From a virus: a DNA stretch of 20,801 bases. Where the stretch lies: positions 16,963-37,763 of IMG/VR virus record IMGVR_UViG_3300030419_005468; one strand, 5' to 3'. The translations under genes and the position numbers were made by a program. The notes below the pieces were generated by a model, which was not told the DNA's origin, did not search any database, and worked only from the letters and a program-made list of their open reading frames with translations. Positions within the stretch are counted from its first letter, which is position 1. Every line of letters starts with the position of its first letter. Below, one piece after another: positions 1 through 7,024 of this stretch.

Positions 1-1
1 T

Positions 2-1135
2 AATGGTGGCGACGTTAAAATTGAATATAGAAATAGTTTTGGAACAGATACAAATTGGTTTGGCGGATTAGAAGAGTCTGATGGCTCATGGAGAATTAAT
101 TTTAAAGAAGATAGTATAAGTTCAGCTGAGGATACCTATGTAGCGATTAAGAAAACTATGCAAGTAGGAATAGGCACAGCATCTCCTGATTCTAATCTTC
201 ATGTTATAGGCACTGGTCATATTACTGGACAAGTTAATTTAGATGATGATTTAATTGTCACAGGTAATTTACAAGTTCTTGGAAGCACTACTACTGTTAA
301 TACAGATAGTTTAGTAATTCAAGACCATTTTTTGATGTTAGCAAATGGTGTTTCAGGTTCTCCCTCTTTAGATTCAGGTATGTTTTTCAATCGTGGGAAT
401 CAAGGTAATGCTGCTGTATACTATGATGAATCTGCAAAAGGTTATAGGCTTGCTGAAACGACCGCTCCAATATCAAGTAGCACAATTTCAGATAGTGATG
501 TAACCAGAAGTGCTAATTTAGTAGTAGGCAATGTTTCTATCGAAACTCTATCTCTAAATGGAACAGCTATAACATCATCAGGTGCTGAGCTAAATATACT
601 TGATGGAGTCACTGCTTCCACTACTGAGATAAACGGTCTTGATGGGTTAACAGCTTCTCGCGCAATGGTTACAAGTGGATCAGGTATTACTACAGTAAGT
701 GCTGTAACAGCTACAGAACTTGGATATCTTGATGGTGTCAGTTCAGCTATTCAAACTCAGCTCGATGCAAAAGATCCTACATCAAATGTATATGCTACAT
801 ATATAAGACTTAATGCTAATTTAAATGCTACTACTGCTAATATTAATATAGTTCAAGATAATGTTGCAGCTACCATTGGTCTTCTTCCATTTACTAATGC
901 AGTTACACAAACTGGAACCGCAAATACATTCTTCTTAGGCAAGGCAATGCCTGGTGATCATTTAGCTAACGTACTTTCAGTAACATTAGATGGTATCACA
1001 CAACTAAAGGATAATCCAGGAACTGCTAATAACGACTTTATAGTAAATGCAGTTGCGGCACACGCATCAATTAAATTTACTGCTCCAAGTATACCTGCTG
1101 GCTCAAAGGTTCAAACTGTAATACTGTTCACTTGA
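2..1135 (+). CDS. Tail fibre / receptor-binding structural protein (5' partial)
   Basis: The reading frame is open from base 2, so the gene begins left of the window and the first ATG (158) is internal; 377 residues are visible. After the first ATG comes a stretch typical of marine phage tail fibres (LHVIGTGHITG, then NLQVLGSTTTVNTDSLVIQD), often seen just before a beta-rich shaft. The middle holds imperfect repeats of the type AELNILDGVTAS / TEINGLDGLTAS / TELGYLDGVSS, which recur in phage fibre shafts. The C-terminal 70 or so residues (VLSVTLDGITQ, FTAPSIPAGSKVQ) resemble the beta-sandwich tip repeated in many phage fibres. It should form part of the adsorption apparatus, but the receptor cannot be inferred. 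Its TGA overlaps the next ATG by one base (TGATG). The fibre class is clear from composition and repeats; the exact family is not. Confidence 0.8.
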   Translation, partial: NGGDVKIEYRNSFGTDTNWFGGLEESDGSWRINFKEDSISSAEDTYVAIKKTMQVGIGTASPDSNLHVIGTGHITGQVNLDDDLIVTGNLQVLGSTTTVNTDSLVIQDHFLMLANGVSGSPSLDSGMFFNRGNQGNAAVYYDESAKGYRLAETTAPISSSTISDSDVTRSANLVVGNVSIETLSLNGTAITSSGAELNILDGVTASTTEINGLDGLTASRAMVTSGSGITTVSAVTATELGYLDGVSSAIQTQLDAKDPTSNVYATYIRLNANLNATTANINIVQDNVAATIGLLPFTNAVTQTGTANTFFLGKAMPGDHLANVLSVTLDGITQLKDNPGTANNDFIVNAVAAHASIKFTAPSIPAGSKVQTVILFT

Positions 1136-2121
1136 TGAGAAAAATTAGACAACTTACAACAGAACTTACATTTAGATGTAATGCTAAATGCCCTGCTTGT
1201 CATCGTTTACGAATTGATAAAATTAATTTAAATGATCCAAAGTATACTTATACGCTGGATTCTTTTAAACAACTTTTTTATCCTGAGTTACTAAATAATT
1301 TACAATGGTTAGTTTTAAATGGTAATTTTGGTGATTCAGTGATGAATAAGCAGTTTCGAGAAATTATATCTTATGTAAAAGAGCATGGAACAAAAATATT
1401 AATTCATACTAATGGTGGTATCCATAATGATGCGTATTGGTCTGATGTAGGTAGAATACTTAAAAAAGGCGATATTATAAATTTTGATTTAGATGGATTA
1501 GCTGACACACATCATATATATAGAATAAATACAAAATTTGATGAAGTATTATCTAATGCAAAATCTGTGATAGACAATACTAAAGCAAGTGTTCATTGGA
1601 AATATATTGTTTTTGAATATAATAAACATCAAGTTGATCAAGCTAAAAAGTTAGCAAAAGAACTTGGTTTTACGACTTTCTCAGCAGTAAAAACGAGTAG
1701 AGAGTTTGCTAGGCCTAAGAGTGGTAGTTTTATCCATATCAAACGAACAAAAGATTATGAAAATGCAGAGAAAAAAATTAATTGTGTATGGGAAAATTGG
1801 GGTAAGTGGTATATTTCTCCAGAAGGATTAGTTTTTAGGTGTTGTTGGACAGGTGGTCATTATTATGATACTGATAACTCACGTTTTTATTATCCATCGG
1901 ACTTTACTAAAAAATTTAATGGATTTTATGTTCCCATAGAAAAAATAATTAGTTATAATTATTGGAATAAACTTAGTAAATATCTTGAAGGATACGAACG
2001 TAGCTTCTCACTCTGTAAGTCACAGTGTGGAAAAATTGTAAGTAGTATTGAGAAAATAGAAGAAAATTTCATTACAGGCAGTCAGAAAAAAGTTGATGCT
2101 CATAATCAATGGGGTAATTAA
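1135..2121 (+). CDS. Radical SAM / SPASM-type enzyme
   Basis: The N-terminus carries the radical SAM cluster motif CxxxCxxC (C15, C19, C22 in CNAKCPAC), which binds a 4Fe-4S cluster that cleaves S-adenosylmethionine to a 5'-deoxyadenosyl radical. GNFGD near residue 63 and HTNGG near 91 fit the radical SAM barrel. A second cysteine set near the C-terminus (C217, C236, C237, then C294 and C298) suggests a SPASM or twitch domain holding one or two auxiliary clusters. SPASM enzymes usually modify peptides or proteins, but the substrate here is unknown. The start is the ATG at 1135, overlapping the fibre stop (TGATG); a TTG one codon upstream is less likely. The stop overlaps the next ATG by one base (TAATG), so three genes are translationally coupled. 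Length is 328 residues, normal for the family. Class confidence is high, function open. Confidence 0.88.
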   Translation: MRKIRQLTTELTFRCNAKCPACHRLRIDKINLNDPKYTYTLDSFKQLFYPELLNNLQWLVLNGNFGDSVMNKQFREIISYVKEHGTKILIHTNGGIHNDAYWSDVGRILKKGDIINFDLDGLADTHHIYRINTKFDEVLSNAKSVIDNTKASVHWKYIVFEYNKHQVDQAKKLAKELGFTTFSAVKTSREFARPKSGSFIHIKRTKDYENAEKKINCVWENWGKWYISPEGLVFRCCWTGGHYYDTDNSRFYYPSDFTKKFNGFYVPIEKIISYNYWNKLSKYLEGYERSFSLCKSQCGKIVSSIEKIEENFITGSQKKVDAHNQWGN

Positions 2122-3002
2122 TGGAACATATTGATATAGGTAATTGGATGTATAAAGGGCCAAAAGACTTTGTTATTAAGTTAATGGATAAATTTGGAAC
2201 TCCTTCTTATATTGAGAAATGCCCTACTACTAATGAAGCATATTCAGTTACTTTTAAAAATATTGACGGATTTGATATGGTTCGTGTTGTTGATTCTAAT
2301 ACTAATAAATTACACCCATACCCTGCAAAAATTTATGTAGAAGGTAGTTTGTATTTTTCAGTGCCAAAAGAGTTAGTTGGTCCTCTTAAAGCAGCATCAC
2401 CAACAATTATGATTGATGAATTAAATCAACTGGTTACAGGTAAATGCGCAAGTTTAAGTATAGCGGCTGCAACTGTTCAATTTATTATTGATGCTGTCAA
2501 CGGTGTTTCTCCTCCAACACGAGAGGAATATGATAAACGATTAATAAGTATTATAGATGAAAATAAATTAGAGCCAAAAATATCTTGGTGGGAAGACGGG
2601 TTAAATGAAATGAGCAGTTCAAAAAATTTAAAACATGAAAAAAATGAAGAATTTGAATTAATAATAAAAGATGGGCATACAGATATTCCGTCTGCTAAAC
2701 GACAAATGAAAAAAATACAAGAAGATGTCATTGACATGTATAACTCATTATTGTCTAAAAATGAAGAAGAAAGTTTACCCTCTTGGTGGACTAACAAACT
2801 AGCAGTTTCCTCTGCATATTTAAATTCTTTAAGAGATTATATTGTTTATGAAACTAATGAAGGAGCCACAGTTAATGCCGAGGATTCTTCCTCTTCTCTA
2901 TTAGTATTTAGAGATGATGATATTGATGTTGTACCCGTTGATAATTCTGAAATGCTACCTCCTTCAGTTCTTCAAGCTAGGGAACAAAATAATGCCACTT
3001 AA
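2121..3002 (+). CDS. Phage protein with paired SWW motifs, possibly virion-associated
   Basis: This is a 293-residue soluble protein without signal peptide or membrane segments. I do not recognise a characterised family. The N-terminal 130 residues look globular. Two similar tryptophan motifs follow, [11 protein letters not shown] near residue 155 and [22 protein letters not shown] near residue 222, joined by a charged helical stretch with [17 protein letters not shown]. Linkers like SAKRQMKK followed by [10 protein letters not shown] occur in uncharacterised genes of marine T4-like phages, as I recall them, usually near structural genes. The C-terminus is acidic and low complexity. Both borders overlap neighbours: one base with the radical SAM gene and 11 bases with the next small gene. 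A virion or assembly role is inferred from position only. Confidence 0.7.
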   Translation: MEHIDIGNWMYKGPKDFVIKLMDKFGTPSYIEKCPTTNEAYSVTFKNIDGFDMVRVVDSNTNKLHPYPAKIYVEGSLYFSVPKELVGPLKAASPTIMIDELNQLVTGKCASLSIAAATVQFIIDAVNGVSPPTREEYDKRLISIIDENKLEPKISWWEDGLNEMSSSKNLKHEKNEEFELIIKDGHTDIPSAKRQMKKIQEDVIDMYNSLLSKNEEESLPSWWTNKLAVSSAYLNSLRDYIVYETNEGATVNAEDSSSSLLVFRDDDIDVVPVDNSEMLPPSVLQAREQNNAT

Positions 3003-3141
3003 ACGAGGATATAGCCAAAAGACTATTGGCATGAATATTAGAAAATTAAAAAAAGAAGGTAAACCACAGAAACAAGCTATTGCAATTGCTCTAAGCAATG
3101 CAGGTAAAAACAAAAAGAAAACTAAGAGAAAAAGTAAGTAG
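2992..3141 (+). CDS. Small basic phage protein, DUF6496-like
   Basis: A 49-residue protein opening [20 protein letters not shown] and continuing through [10 protein letters not shown] to a lysine-rich tail ([11 protein letters not shown]). The pattern of a short start, GYS, TI..NI.KL, then [10 protein letters not shown] matches the small phage proteins grouped as DUF6496, whose role is not known to me. I chose the ATG at 2992 because the family begins there; a longer frame from 2914 only reads through the end of the previous gene. It overlaps the preceding stop by 11 bases, with AGGG upstream as a modest ribosome site. The highly basic tail suggests nucleic acid contact, which is inference. 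Confidence 0.75.
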   Translation: MPLKRGYSQKTIGMNIRKLKKEGKPQKQAIAIALSNAGKNKKKTKRKSK

Positions 3142-3168
3142 CAAAACTTAACGTAAAAAAATAAATTT

Positions 3169-3197
3169 TTGACACTACACGCAAATTTTGCGATTAT
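3169..3197 (+). promoter_or_regulatory. Candidate sigma70-type promoter for the beta-helix gene cluster
   Basis: A perfect -35 hexamer TTGACA (3169-3174) is followed 17 bases later by GATTAT (3192-3197), which matches four of six -10 positions. It sits in the only long gap of the rightward block (3142-3270), upstream of a gene with a very strong ribosome site. Apart from this promoter, its palindrome and the ribosome site, I see nothing else in the gap. A middle or late phage promoter with another consensus cannot be excluded. Confidence 0.5.
3180..3192. promoter_or_regulatory. Operator-like palindrome between -35 and -10
   Basis: CGCAAA-T-TTTGCG is a perfect inverted repeat with six-base arms and a one-base centre. 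It lies wholly between the -35 and -10 elements of the candidate promoter, overlapping the first -10 base. This is a placement typical of repressor sites. No regulator gene is visible in the window, so the function is inferred from symmetry and position only. Confidence 0.35.
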
Positions 3198-3270
3198 AGA
3201 CATATTGACGTAAGAGTTCAAGGATATTTCCGAAATCTTATAGAAATATTTATATTTAAAGGAGAAAGTT

Positions 3271-4002
3271 ATGGCGAATAAACAAATTCATAGAGTTAGT
3301 CCTGAACTAACCGATGATGCTCAATTCACTAGTATTGAGTCGATTCCTACAACTATGCTTAAAGATGGAGATACGATTTTGGTCTATCCTGGTGAGTATA
3401 GTGACCCGCGTACGTCTAACGTGGCCAACGTTACAATTCAAGGCTTTGGCGGGAATAAAGATGTTGTATTTAATGGATTTTCCATTATGTCTGACGGTCC
3501 TGGGGGCGCAAATGTTGCGATTAAAAACGTAACAATTCGTTCTGCAGGTCTTATTGTTGGTAATACTGCTTCTACAGTTAAAGTAGAAGATTGCGTTATT
3601 GATGGTACTTCTGGCCCAAGTAAAGTTGGTGCTCTAGGTATTGCTAACGCCGCAATTACTATCGGTGTTCTAGATTCAAATGCAGCTGTTGCAGCAACTG
3701 ATGCAGCCGCAGTCGTTAGTCTTGAACGCTGTTCAATCGGTTCTAATATTAGTGGAGGTTATGGTATTGTTGCGCATAATAATTCCGGCTCTTTGACAGT
3801 ACGTGATTGTACTGTTGCTACGGATTGTGGCATGATGATTAATGTTGCAACTACTATTGAACATAGTACATTTACAGGGGCTAATGCTTATGCTCTTGCT
3901 ATTGCTGCTGGCGGAACTCCAACTGCTACAGTTCGTGCATCTGTTGCGGCTGCGGCTAATGCAGGTAATATGACAGAAACTGTCGTTGCACTTATTTCGT
4001 AA
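3271..4002 (+). CDS. Right-handed beta-helix virion protein
   Basis: A 243-residue protein with DGDTILVYPGEYSD near residues 32-45, the entry motif of right-handed parallel beta-helix (pectate-lyase-like) folds. After it come regular short beta-rungs such as VTIQGF, VAIKNVTIRS, VKVEDCVIDG, VSLERCSIG, LTVRDCTV and TTIEHSTFTG. The C-terminal third is rich in Ala, Thr and Gly. There is no catalytic signature of a lyase or glycosidase, so I call a structural decoration, spike or fibre-like protein rather than an enzyme. Signs of high expression are a near-perfect ribosome site AAAGGAG (3258-3264, six bases before the ATG), its own upstream promoter candidate, and a base composition richer in G and C than its neighbours. 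It may be a major virion component. Confidence 0.75.
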   Translation: MANKQIHRVSPELTDDAQFTSIESIPTTMLKDGDTILVYPGEYSDPRTSNVANVTIQGFGGNKDVVFNGFSIMSDGPGGANVAIKNVTIRSAGLIVGNTASTVKVEDCVIDGTSGPSKVGALGIANAAITIGVLDSNAAVAATDAAAVVSLERCSIGSNISGGYGIVAHNNSGSLTVRDCTVATDCGMMINVATTIEHSTFTGANAYALAIAAGGTPTATVRASVAAAANAGNMTETVVALIS

Positions 4003-4019
4003 TAAAGGAGAAATTAATT

Positions 4020-4415
4020 ATGTCGATGATTAAAAAGACGGTCACTGGTAGCACAGAAGCATATAAACTTGTTAAAAATGCAAAAAATGCGCCTACGACA
4101 GCTAAAGGAGGCACTCAACGTACTTCTTTCACTGGTTCAAGTGATGGAAGATCAGGGGCTGGAGCAGCAAGTGGGAAAAAGTATCTCAAAAATGCTCCAG
4201 GTTTAGTAGATCAGGGTCCGGTTATGATGGAACCTCAAAATAATAAACAACCTAATAATACTACTAGCGGTGGTCCTAATGCTGGCGTAAATAAAAAGTA
4301 TTCTGCATCTAATGAGAATGTTAATTCTGGTATGGGTGGAAAAGTTTATACCCCGATGAAGCCGTTTGGCGCATCAGGTTCTCAAGCCCCTTTCAGTAAT
4401 AATGTGAAGAAATAA
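4020..4415 (+). CDS. Disordered low-complexity phage protein
   Basis: A 131-residue protein of unknown function. After a short basic N-terminus (MSMIKKTVTGSTEAYKLVKN) almost the whole chain is Gly, Ser, Asn, Pro, Lys and Thr, with no predicted hydrophobic core, cysteine or membrane segment. It is therefore probably intrinsically disordered, with repeated short elements such as KKYLKNAPG and KKYSASNEN. It follows the beta-helix gene by 17 bases and has an equally strong ribosome site (AAAGGAG at 4004-4010), so the two are probably co-expressed at a high level. That makes a virion or scaffold-like role plausible, but nothing in the sequence proves it. Confidence 0.65.
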   Translation: MSMIKKTVTGSTEAYKLVKNAKNAPTTAKGGTQRTSFTGSSDGRSGAGAASGKKYLKNAPGLVDQGPVMMEPQNNKQPNNTTSGGPNAGVNKKYSASNENVNSGMGGKVYTPMKPFGASGSQAPFSNNVKK

Positions 4416-4417
4416 TT

Positions 4418-4636
4418 ATGGCTCGAAAAACATTTGGATCAGGAAAAGGTGAAGGTAAGGTCGGAAGAATAGGCGATAATCGCTATGGTCTTCGTGAGCA
4501 ATACGATCCTAAAGTAAAAGAACAAACTTTAGAATTTTATCGTAGTGGTCATAATGTTACTGTAACTGAAGTTAAAAATCCAAATTTACAAACTGTTGCT
4601 ACTGTTAAAGGACCAAAGGTTACATTTAAAGAATGA
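4418..4636 (+). CDS. Small conserved-looking phage protein, function unknown
   Basis: A 72-residue protein that I do not recognise. It opens with a glycine- and lysine-rich segment (MARKTFGSGKGEGKVGRIGD). The second half reads like a small beta-hairpin (HNVTVTEVKN, LQTVATVKG, PKVTFKE). It starts three bases after the previous stop without a clear Shine-Dalgarno sequence, which suggests translation by re-initiation. Its TGA overlaps the next ATG in the ATGA arrangement. Position places it with the virion genes. Confidence 0.65.
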   Translation: MARKTFGSGKGEGKVGRIGDNRYGLREQYDPKVKEQTLEFYRSGHNVTVTEVKNPNLQTVATVKGPKVTFKE

Positions 4637-4734
4637 ATATACCCGAAGTTTTTCAAAGATCACCTCGGTATACTAAAAAGAAAAAGATTAAAAAAATCAA
4701 AAAGAAAAAAGTTAAAACTCGGAAAAGTAAGTAG
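4633..4734 (+). CDS. 33-residue lysine-rich ORF at the convergent junction
   Basis: The ATG at 4633 overlaps the stop of the preceding gene (ATGA). The frame encodes MNIPEVFQRSPRYT followed by an almost pure Lys/Arg tail ending TRKSK and a TAG. The last 23 bases overlap the 3' end of the convergent methyltransferase-like gene. The final 13 bases before and after its stop (AAAAGTAAGTAGC) also occur at the end of the small DUF6496-like gene (3130-3142). Coupled placement and a coherent basic protein support a real gene, but it is short and AT-rich, so chance is possible. If real, it would bind nucleic acid or acidic surfaces. Confidence 0.5.
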   Translation: MNIPEVFQRSPRYTKKKKIKKIKKKKVKTRKSK

Positions 4735-5272
4735 CTAAATTTCTAATCCAAGAATCTTTATAAGGCGCACACACTAGTGGTTGCGCCTTACTTGTTTTTA
4801 AGACTTTATTGTATATTTTTTTATTATTATTTACATCTACACTTAAAAATACAAAATCTTCATCAGTCATCCATGAATAGTCAAAATCTATACCATCAAT
4901 TGTTATAATTTTTATCATATCTTTAGCAGGTGATGCATCAATTAGTTTTCTACTTATTAATGCTCTATTAGATTCTATTTCTAAACCTACTTGTTTTATG
5001 TGTGGATATTGTCGATGTAAATCAAACATGCTATATGGATATATTCCACTTCCTACTAATACTATTGATTTGCAGCTTTTAAATTTATATCTTTGTTTCT
5101 TTTCTACTAGAGTTTTAATTATCCAAGCATTTAATTGAGCTTTTTCATAGGCAAGATGATACCCTTCTTTCTTAAAACGTCTTAAATGTCTCATTTCATC
5201 ATAAGATACTAACTCTTTCCAAGTTATTTCTTCTTTTTTAATATCATCTATTGTAAATTTTGCTAATTTCAT
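4712..5272 (-). CDS. Class I SAM-dependent transferase, nicotianamine-synthase-like
   Basis: A Rossmann-type core is visible: SIVLVGSGIYPYSMFDLHR (glycine loop V73-G76) followed by QVGLEIESNRALISRKLI, where the acidic end of beta-strand 2 (E98) would bind the SAM ribose, and then DMIKIITIDG. The spacing and the loop GSGxxPxS are closer to nicotianamine synthases than to ordinary methyltransferases. Those enzymes transfer the aminocarboxypropyl group of SAM rather than a methyl. I set the start at the ATG at 5272 (186 residues), preceded by GGAG; the ATG at 5293 has no ribosome site and would lengthen the overlap with the upstream gene. It is the last gene of the leftward block. Its 3' end contains the hairpin terminator of the opposing block. 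Fold confidence is good, reaction uncertain. Confidence 0.65.
   Translation of the reverse strand: MKLAKFTIDDIKKEEITWKELVSYDEMRHLRRFKKEGYHLAYEKAQLNAWIIKTLVEKKQRYKFKSCKSIVLVGSGIYPYSMFDLHRQYPHIKQVGLEIESNRALISRKLIDASPAKDMIKIITIDGIDFDYSWMTDEDFVFLSVDVNNNKKIYNKVLKTSKAQPLVCAPYKDSWIRNLATYFSEF
4761..4799 (+). terminator. Intrinsic terminator of the rightward virion block
   Basis: A perfect nine-base stem, TAAGGCGCA (4761-4769) with TGCGCCTTA (4782-4790), encloses a 12-base loop that itself holds the palindrome CACTAGTG. The stem is followed on the + strand by CTTGTTTTT. On the minus strand no T-run follows the stem, so it should stop only rightward transcription. It lies 26 bases beyond the last rightward stop codon and inside the coding sequence of the leftward methyltransferase-like gene. 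Confidence 0.75.
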
Positions 5273-6368
5273 TAGCTGATATCTCCGCTCCATTTAGATT
5301 TATTTTATTACTGTTTGGATATTTAGGATTACTTAATATATTATTTATAATATCTGGTAGTTCCTTAAAATTAGCTCTTGAACATACCTTAAAAAAATCA
5401 TAAGGTTTTAAAATACTAGTTCTTACGAATTGTTCTTGTTTTTGCCCGTCATCTCTAGGGATAATTATCGCGGGTATACCACTTTTTAGAATTTCCATTG
5501 TGCTATTATAACCACCATATGTTATATATAATGCACAAGAGCTAAGTAATTTATACATATTTTCTATAAAGGGAACCATAACCACATTATCTTTAGTTTT
5601 AGATTTAATATTTTTTAGATAACGATTAGCTATTGGCATTATAAATTTATAATCTGGAAACTTATCTGCGATATTTACTATTTCTTTAAATATCAACATC
5701 CCTTCTTCTTTATTTAAACCAGTACTTACAAATATATTATTATTTTGTTTTTTATAATTTTTTATATTTGGATTACATACATAGCCAGTGTAAGTTATTT
5801 TTTCATCTAGTTCTTCTATTACTTCTGATGGATTATGCATACGTACTCTATCAGAAAACAATGGTAAATAATCAGGATCTCCATGCACAAGGACTGTCTC
5901 TGCATAGTATTTACAGATTACATTTTGTGTATGTGCTACCCAATCTTGTAAACTCTCTTGATGGGGTTCATCCCAAGGAAAATCTCTAATACTTATTATT
6001 AGTTTTATTCCACGTTTTTTTGCTTCTTCAAAAAATGAAAAGTATTCGTGAGAAAACTGATGCCTACAAAACGGGAATCCTTCGCATATAATAACTTTTA
6101 CGGGATACGTATCAAGAATCTTAATCCATTCTTTCTTACGGAGCAAGACAAGCTCTCTACTCATTAAGAATTTAAAAATGTTTTTTATATCGCTTGGAAT
6201 GTATGCCTTTAGAAACGAAGTTCTTTCACAACCATCGTAAGAAATTGGTGGGTCAAAAAGTTGGTCAACAACAAGAACACGATGTCTTTTTGCTACTTCT
6301 TCCGCAATAAACTTGGTTCTCATACAGTGACCTAAACCACGGTAATATTGCGTGAGGAAAACAATCAT
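5244..6368 (-). CDS. GT-B glycosyltransferase, MurG/COG4671-like
   Basis: A 374-residue protein with the two-domain pattern of GT-B glycosyltransferases. The N-terminal nucleotide-fold domain begins MIVFLTQYYRGLGHCMR, where GxGH is the acceptor-side glycine loop of the MurG-like group. The segment ETVLVHGDPDYL near 157 and the switch IFVSTGLNKEEG near 212 separate the domains. The C-terminal donor-binding region is YITYGGYNSTMEILKSG through IIIPRD and QEQ (281-313), the usual nucleotide-sugar contact. It would transfer a sugar from a nucleotide-sugar donor; acceptor (DNA base, virion protein, host surface or small molecule) is not shown. Its start overlaps the thyX stop by four bases (ATGA). 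It overlaps the following gene by 29 bases. Confidence 0.85.
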   Translation of the reverse strand: MIVFLTQYYRGLGHCMRTKFIAEEVAKRHRVLVVDQLFDPPISYDGCERTSFLKAYIPSDIKNIFKFLMSRELVLLRKKEWIKILDTYPVKVIICEGFPFCRHQFSHEYFSFFEEAKKRGIKLIISIRDFPWDEPHQESLQDWVAHTQNVICKYYAETVLVHGDPDYLPLFSDRVRMHNPSEVIEELDEKITYTGYVCNPNIKNYKKQNNNIFVSTGLNKEEGMLIFKEIVNIADKFPDYKFIMPIANRYLKNIKSKTKDNVVMVPFIENMYKLLSSCALYITYGGYNSTMEILKSGIPAIIIPRDDGQKQEQFVRTSILKPYDFFKVCSRANFKELPDIINNILSNPKYPNSNKINLNGAEISANEISKIYNR

Positions 6369-7024
6369 TCACTGATAAATTCCGTAATCATTGGAAATAC
6401 TTGTGCAAGTGCCTCAGCACAAGCAATAGCTACTTCTCTATGTTCTTTTTGTGTTTCTGGACCTGAGCGAAGTTCAACATAATGAATCCAAGAACGAATT
6501 GTCCCATTCATATATAATTTACTTTCCATATTACCCTCTGGTAAAACAGCTCTAGCTTGCTCTTTAGCAATGCCATTTGCTATTGCCCAGTTATACGCTT
6601 CAAGAACTTCACCCATAACTAAGGATTGTCGCATTTTCCAGTTTGCTTGAATATTAGCGTTGTCTATTTCAATAGAGTTTTGTCTATTTTTATTATCTTG
6701 TAATCTTGCTTCTCTCATTATAAAATCTAAATCTTCTGTAGGATCAGCATATCTTTGAGAAAATTCTTGAAATGAAAAAGAACGATGACGAAGTATTTGT
6801 CTAGCAATATCTCTTGTTGTTGTAATTTCAAGACAAACTGATGCCATTTCAAAAGGAGACCAATGTTTATGTTTAATTAGATACCTAATTAGCTTTTCAC
6901 TGGTTTTTGTATTACCTTGGTTTGAAGGATTAGATACTCTTGCACAATAAGAAATAAGATCTAATATACTATTACCAACACTATCATGTGATGGTATTGA
7001 GTGAGCTTTTAGTTTAACTTTCAT
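6365..7024 (-). CDS. thyX: FAD-dependent thymidylate synthase
   Basis: ThyX makes dTMP from dUMP using methylenetetrahydrofolate, FAD and NADPH. The family signature RHRx7SxR is complete (R79-H80-R81, S89, R91 in RHRSFSFQEFSQR). The upstream HWSPFEMASV (HxSPFE-type FAD/dUMP segment) and the later MNGTIRSWIHYVELRSGPETQKEHREVA are in the expected order. Length (219) is normal. Unlike ThyA it does not release dihydrofolate, so no phage DHFR is needed. The start overlaps the end of purC by 11 bases and the stop overlaps the glycosyltransferase start by four. It sits with the reductase, MazG and PurC genes as part of a dNTP supply module suited to an AT-rich genome. Confidence 0.97.
   Translation of the reverse strand: MKVKLKAHSIPSHDSVGNSILDLISYCARVSNPSNQGNTKTSEKLIRYLIKHKHWSPFEMASVCLEITTTRDIARQILRHRSFSFQEFSQRYADPTEDLDFIMREARLQDNKNRQNSIEIDNANIQANWKMRQSLVMGEVLEAYNWAIANGIAKEQARAVLPEGNMESKLYMNGTIRSWIHYVELRSGPETQKEHREVAIACAEALAQVFPMITEFISE

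Noticed and set aside
2477-2797. 106-codon open frame on the minus strand
   Set aside because: It is antisense to a well-supported rightward gene and has no ribosome site or recognisable protein features.
3247-3254. TATTTATA, the reverse complement of the T4 late promoter TATAAATA
   Set aside because: It would drive leftward transcription into genes that all run rightward, and such eight-base AT words are expected by chance at this composition.
4660-4711. A-rich stretch with GATTAAAAAAATC as terminator of the leftward block
   Set aside because: A T-run follows on the minus strand, but the stem is only four AT-rich base pairs, too weak to support the call.
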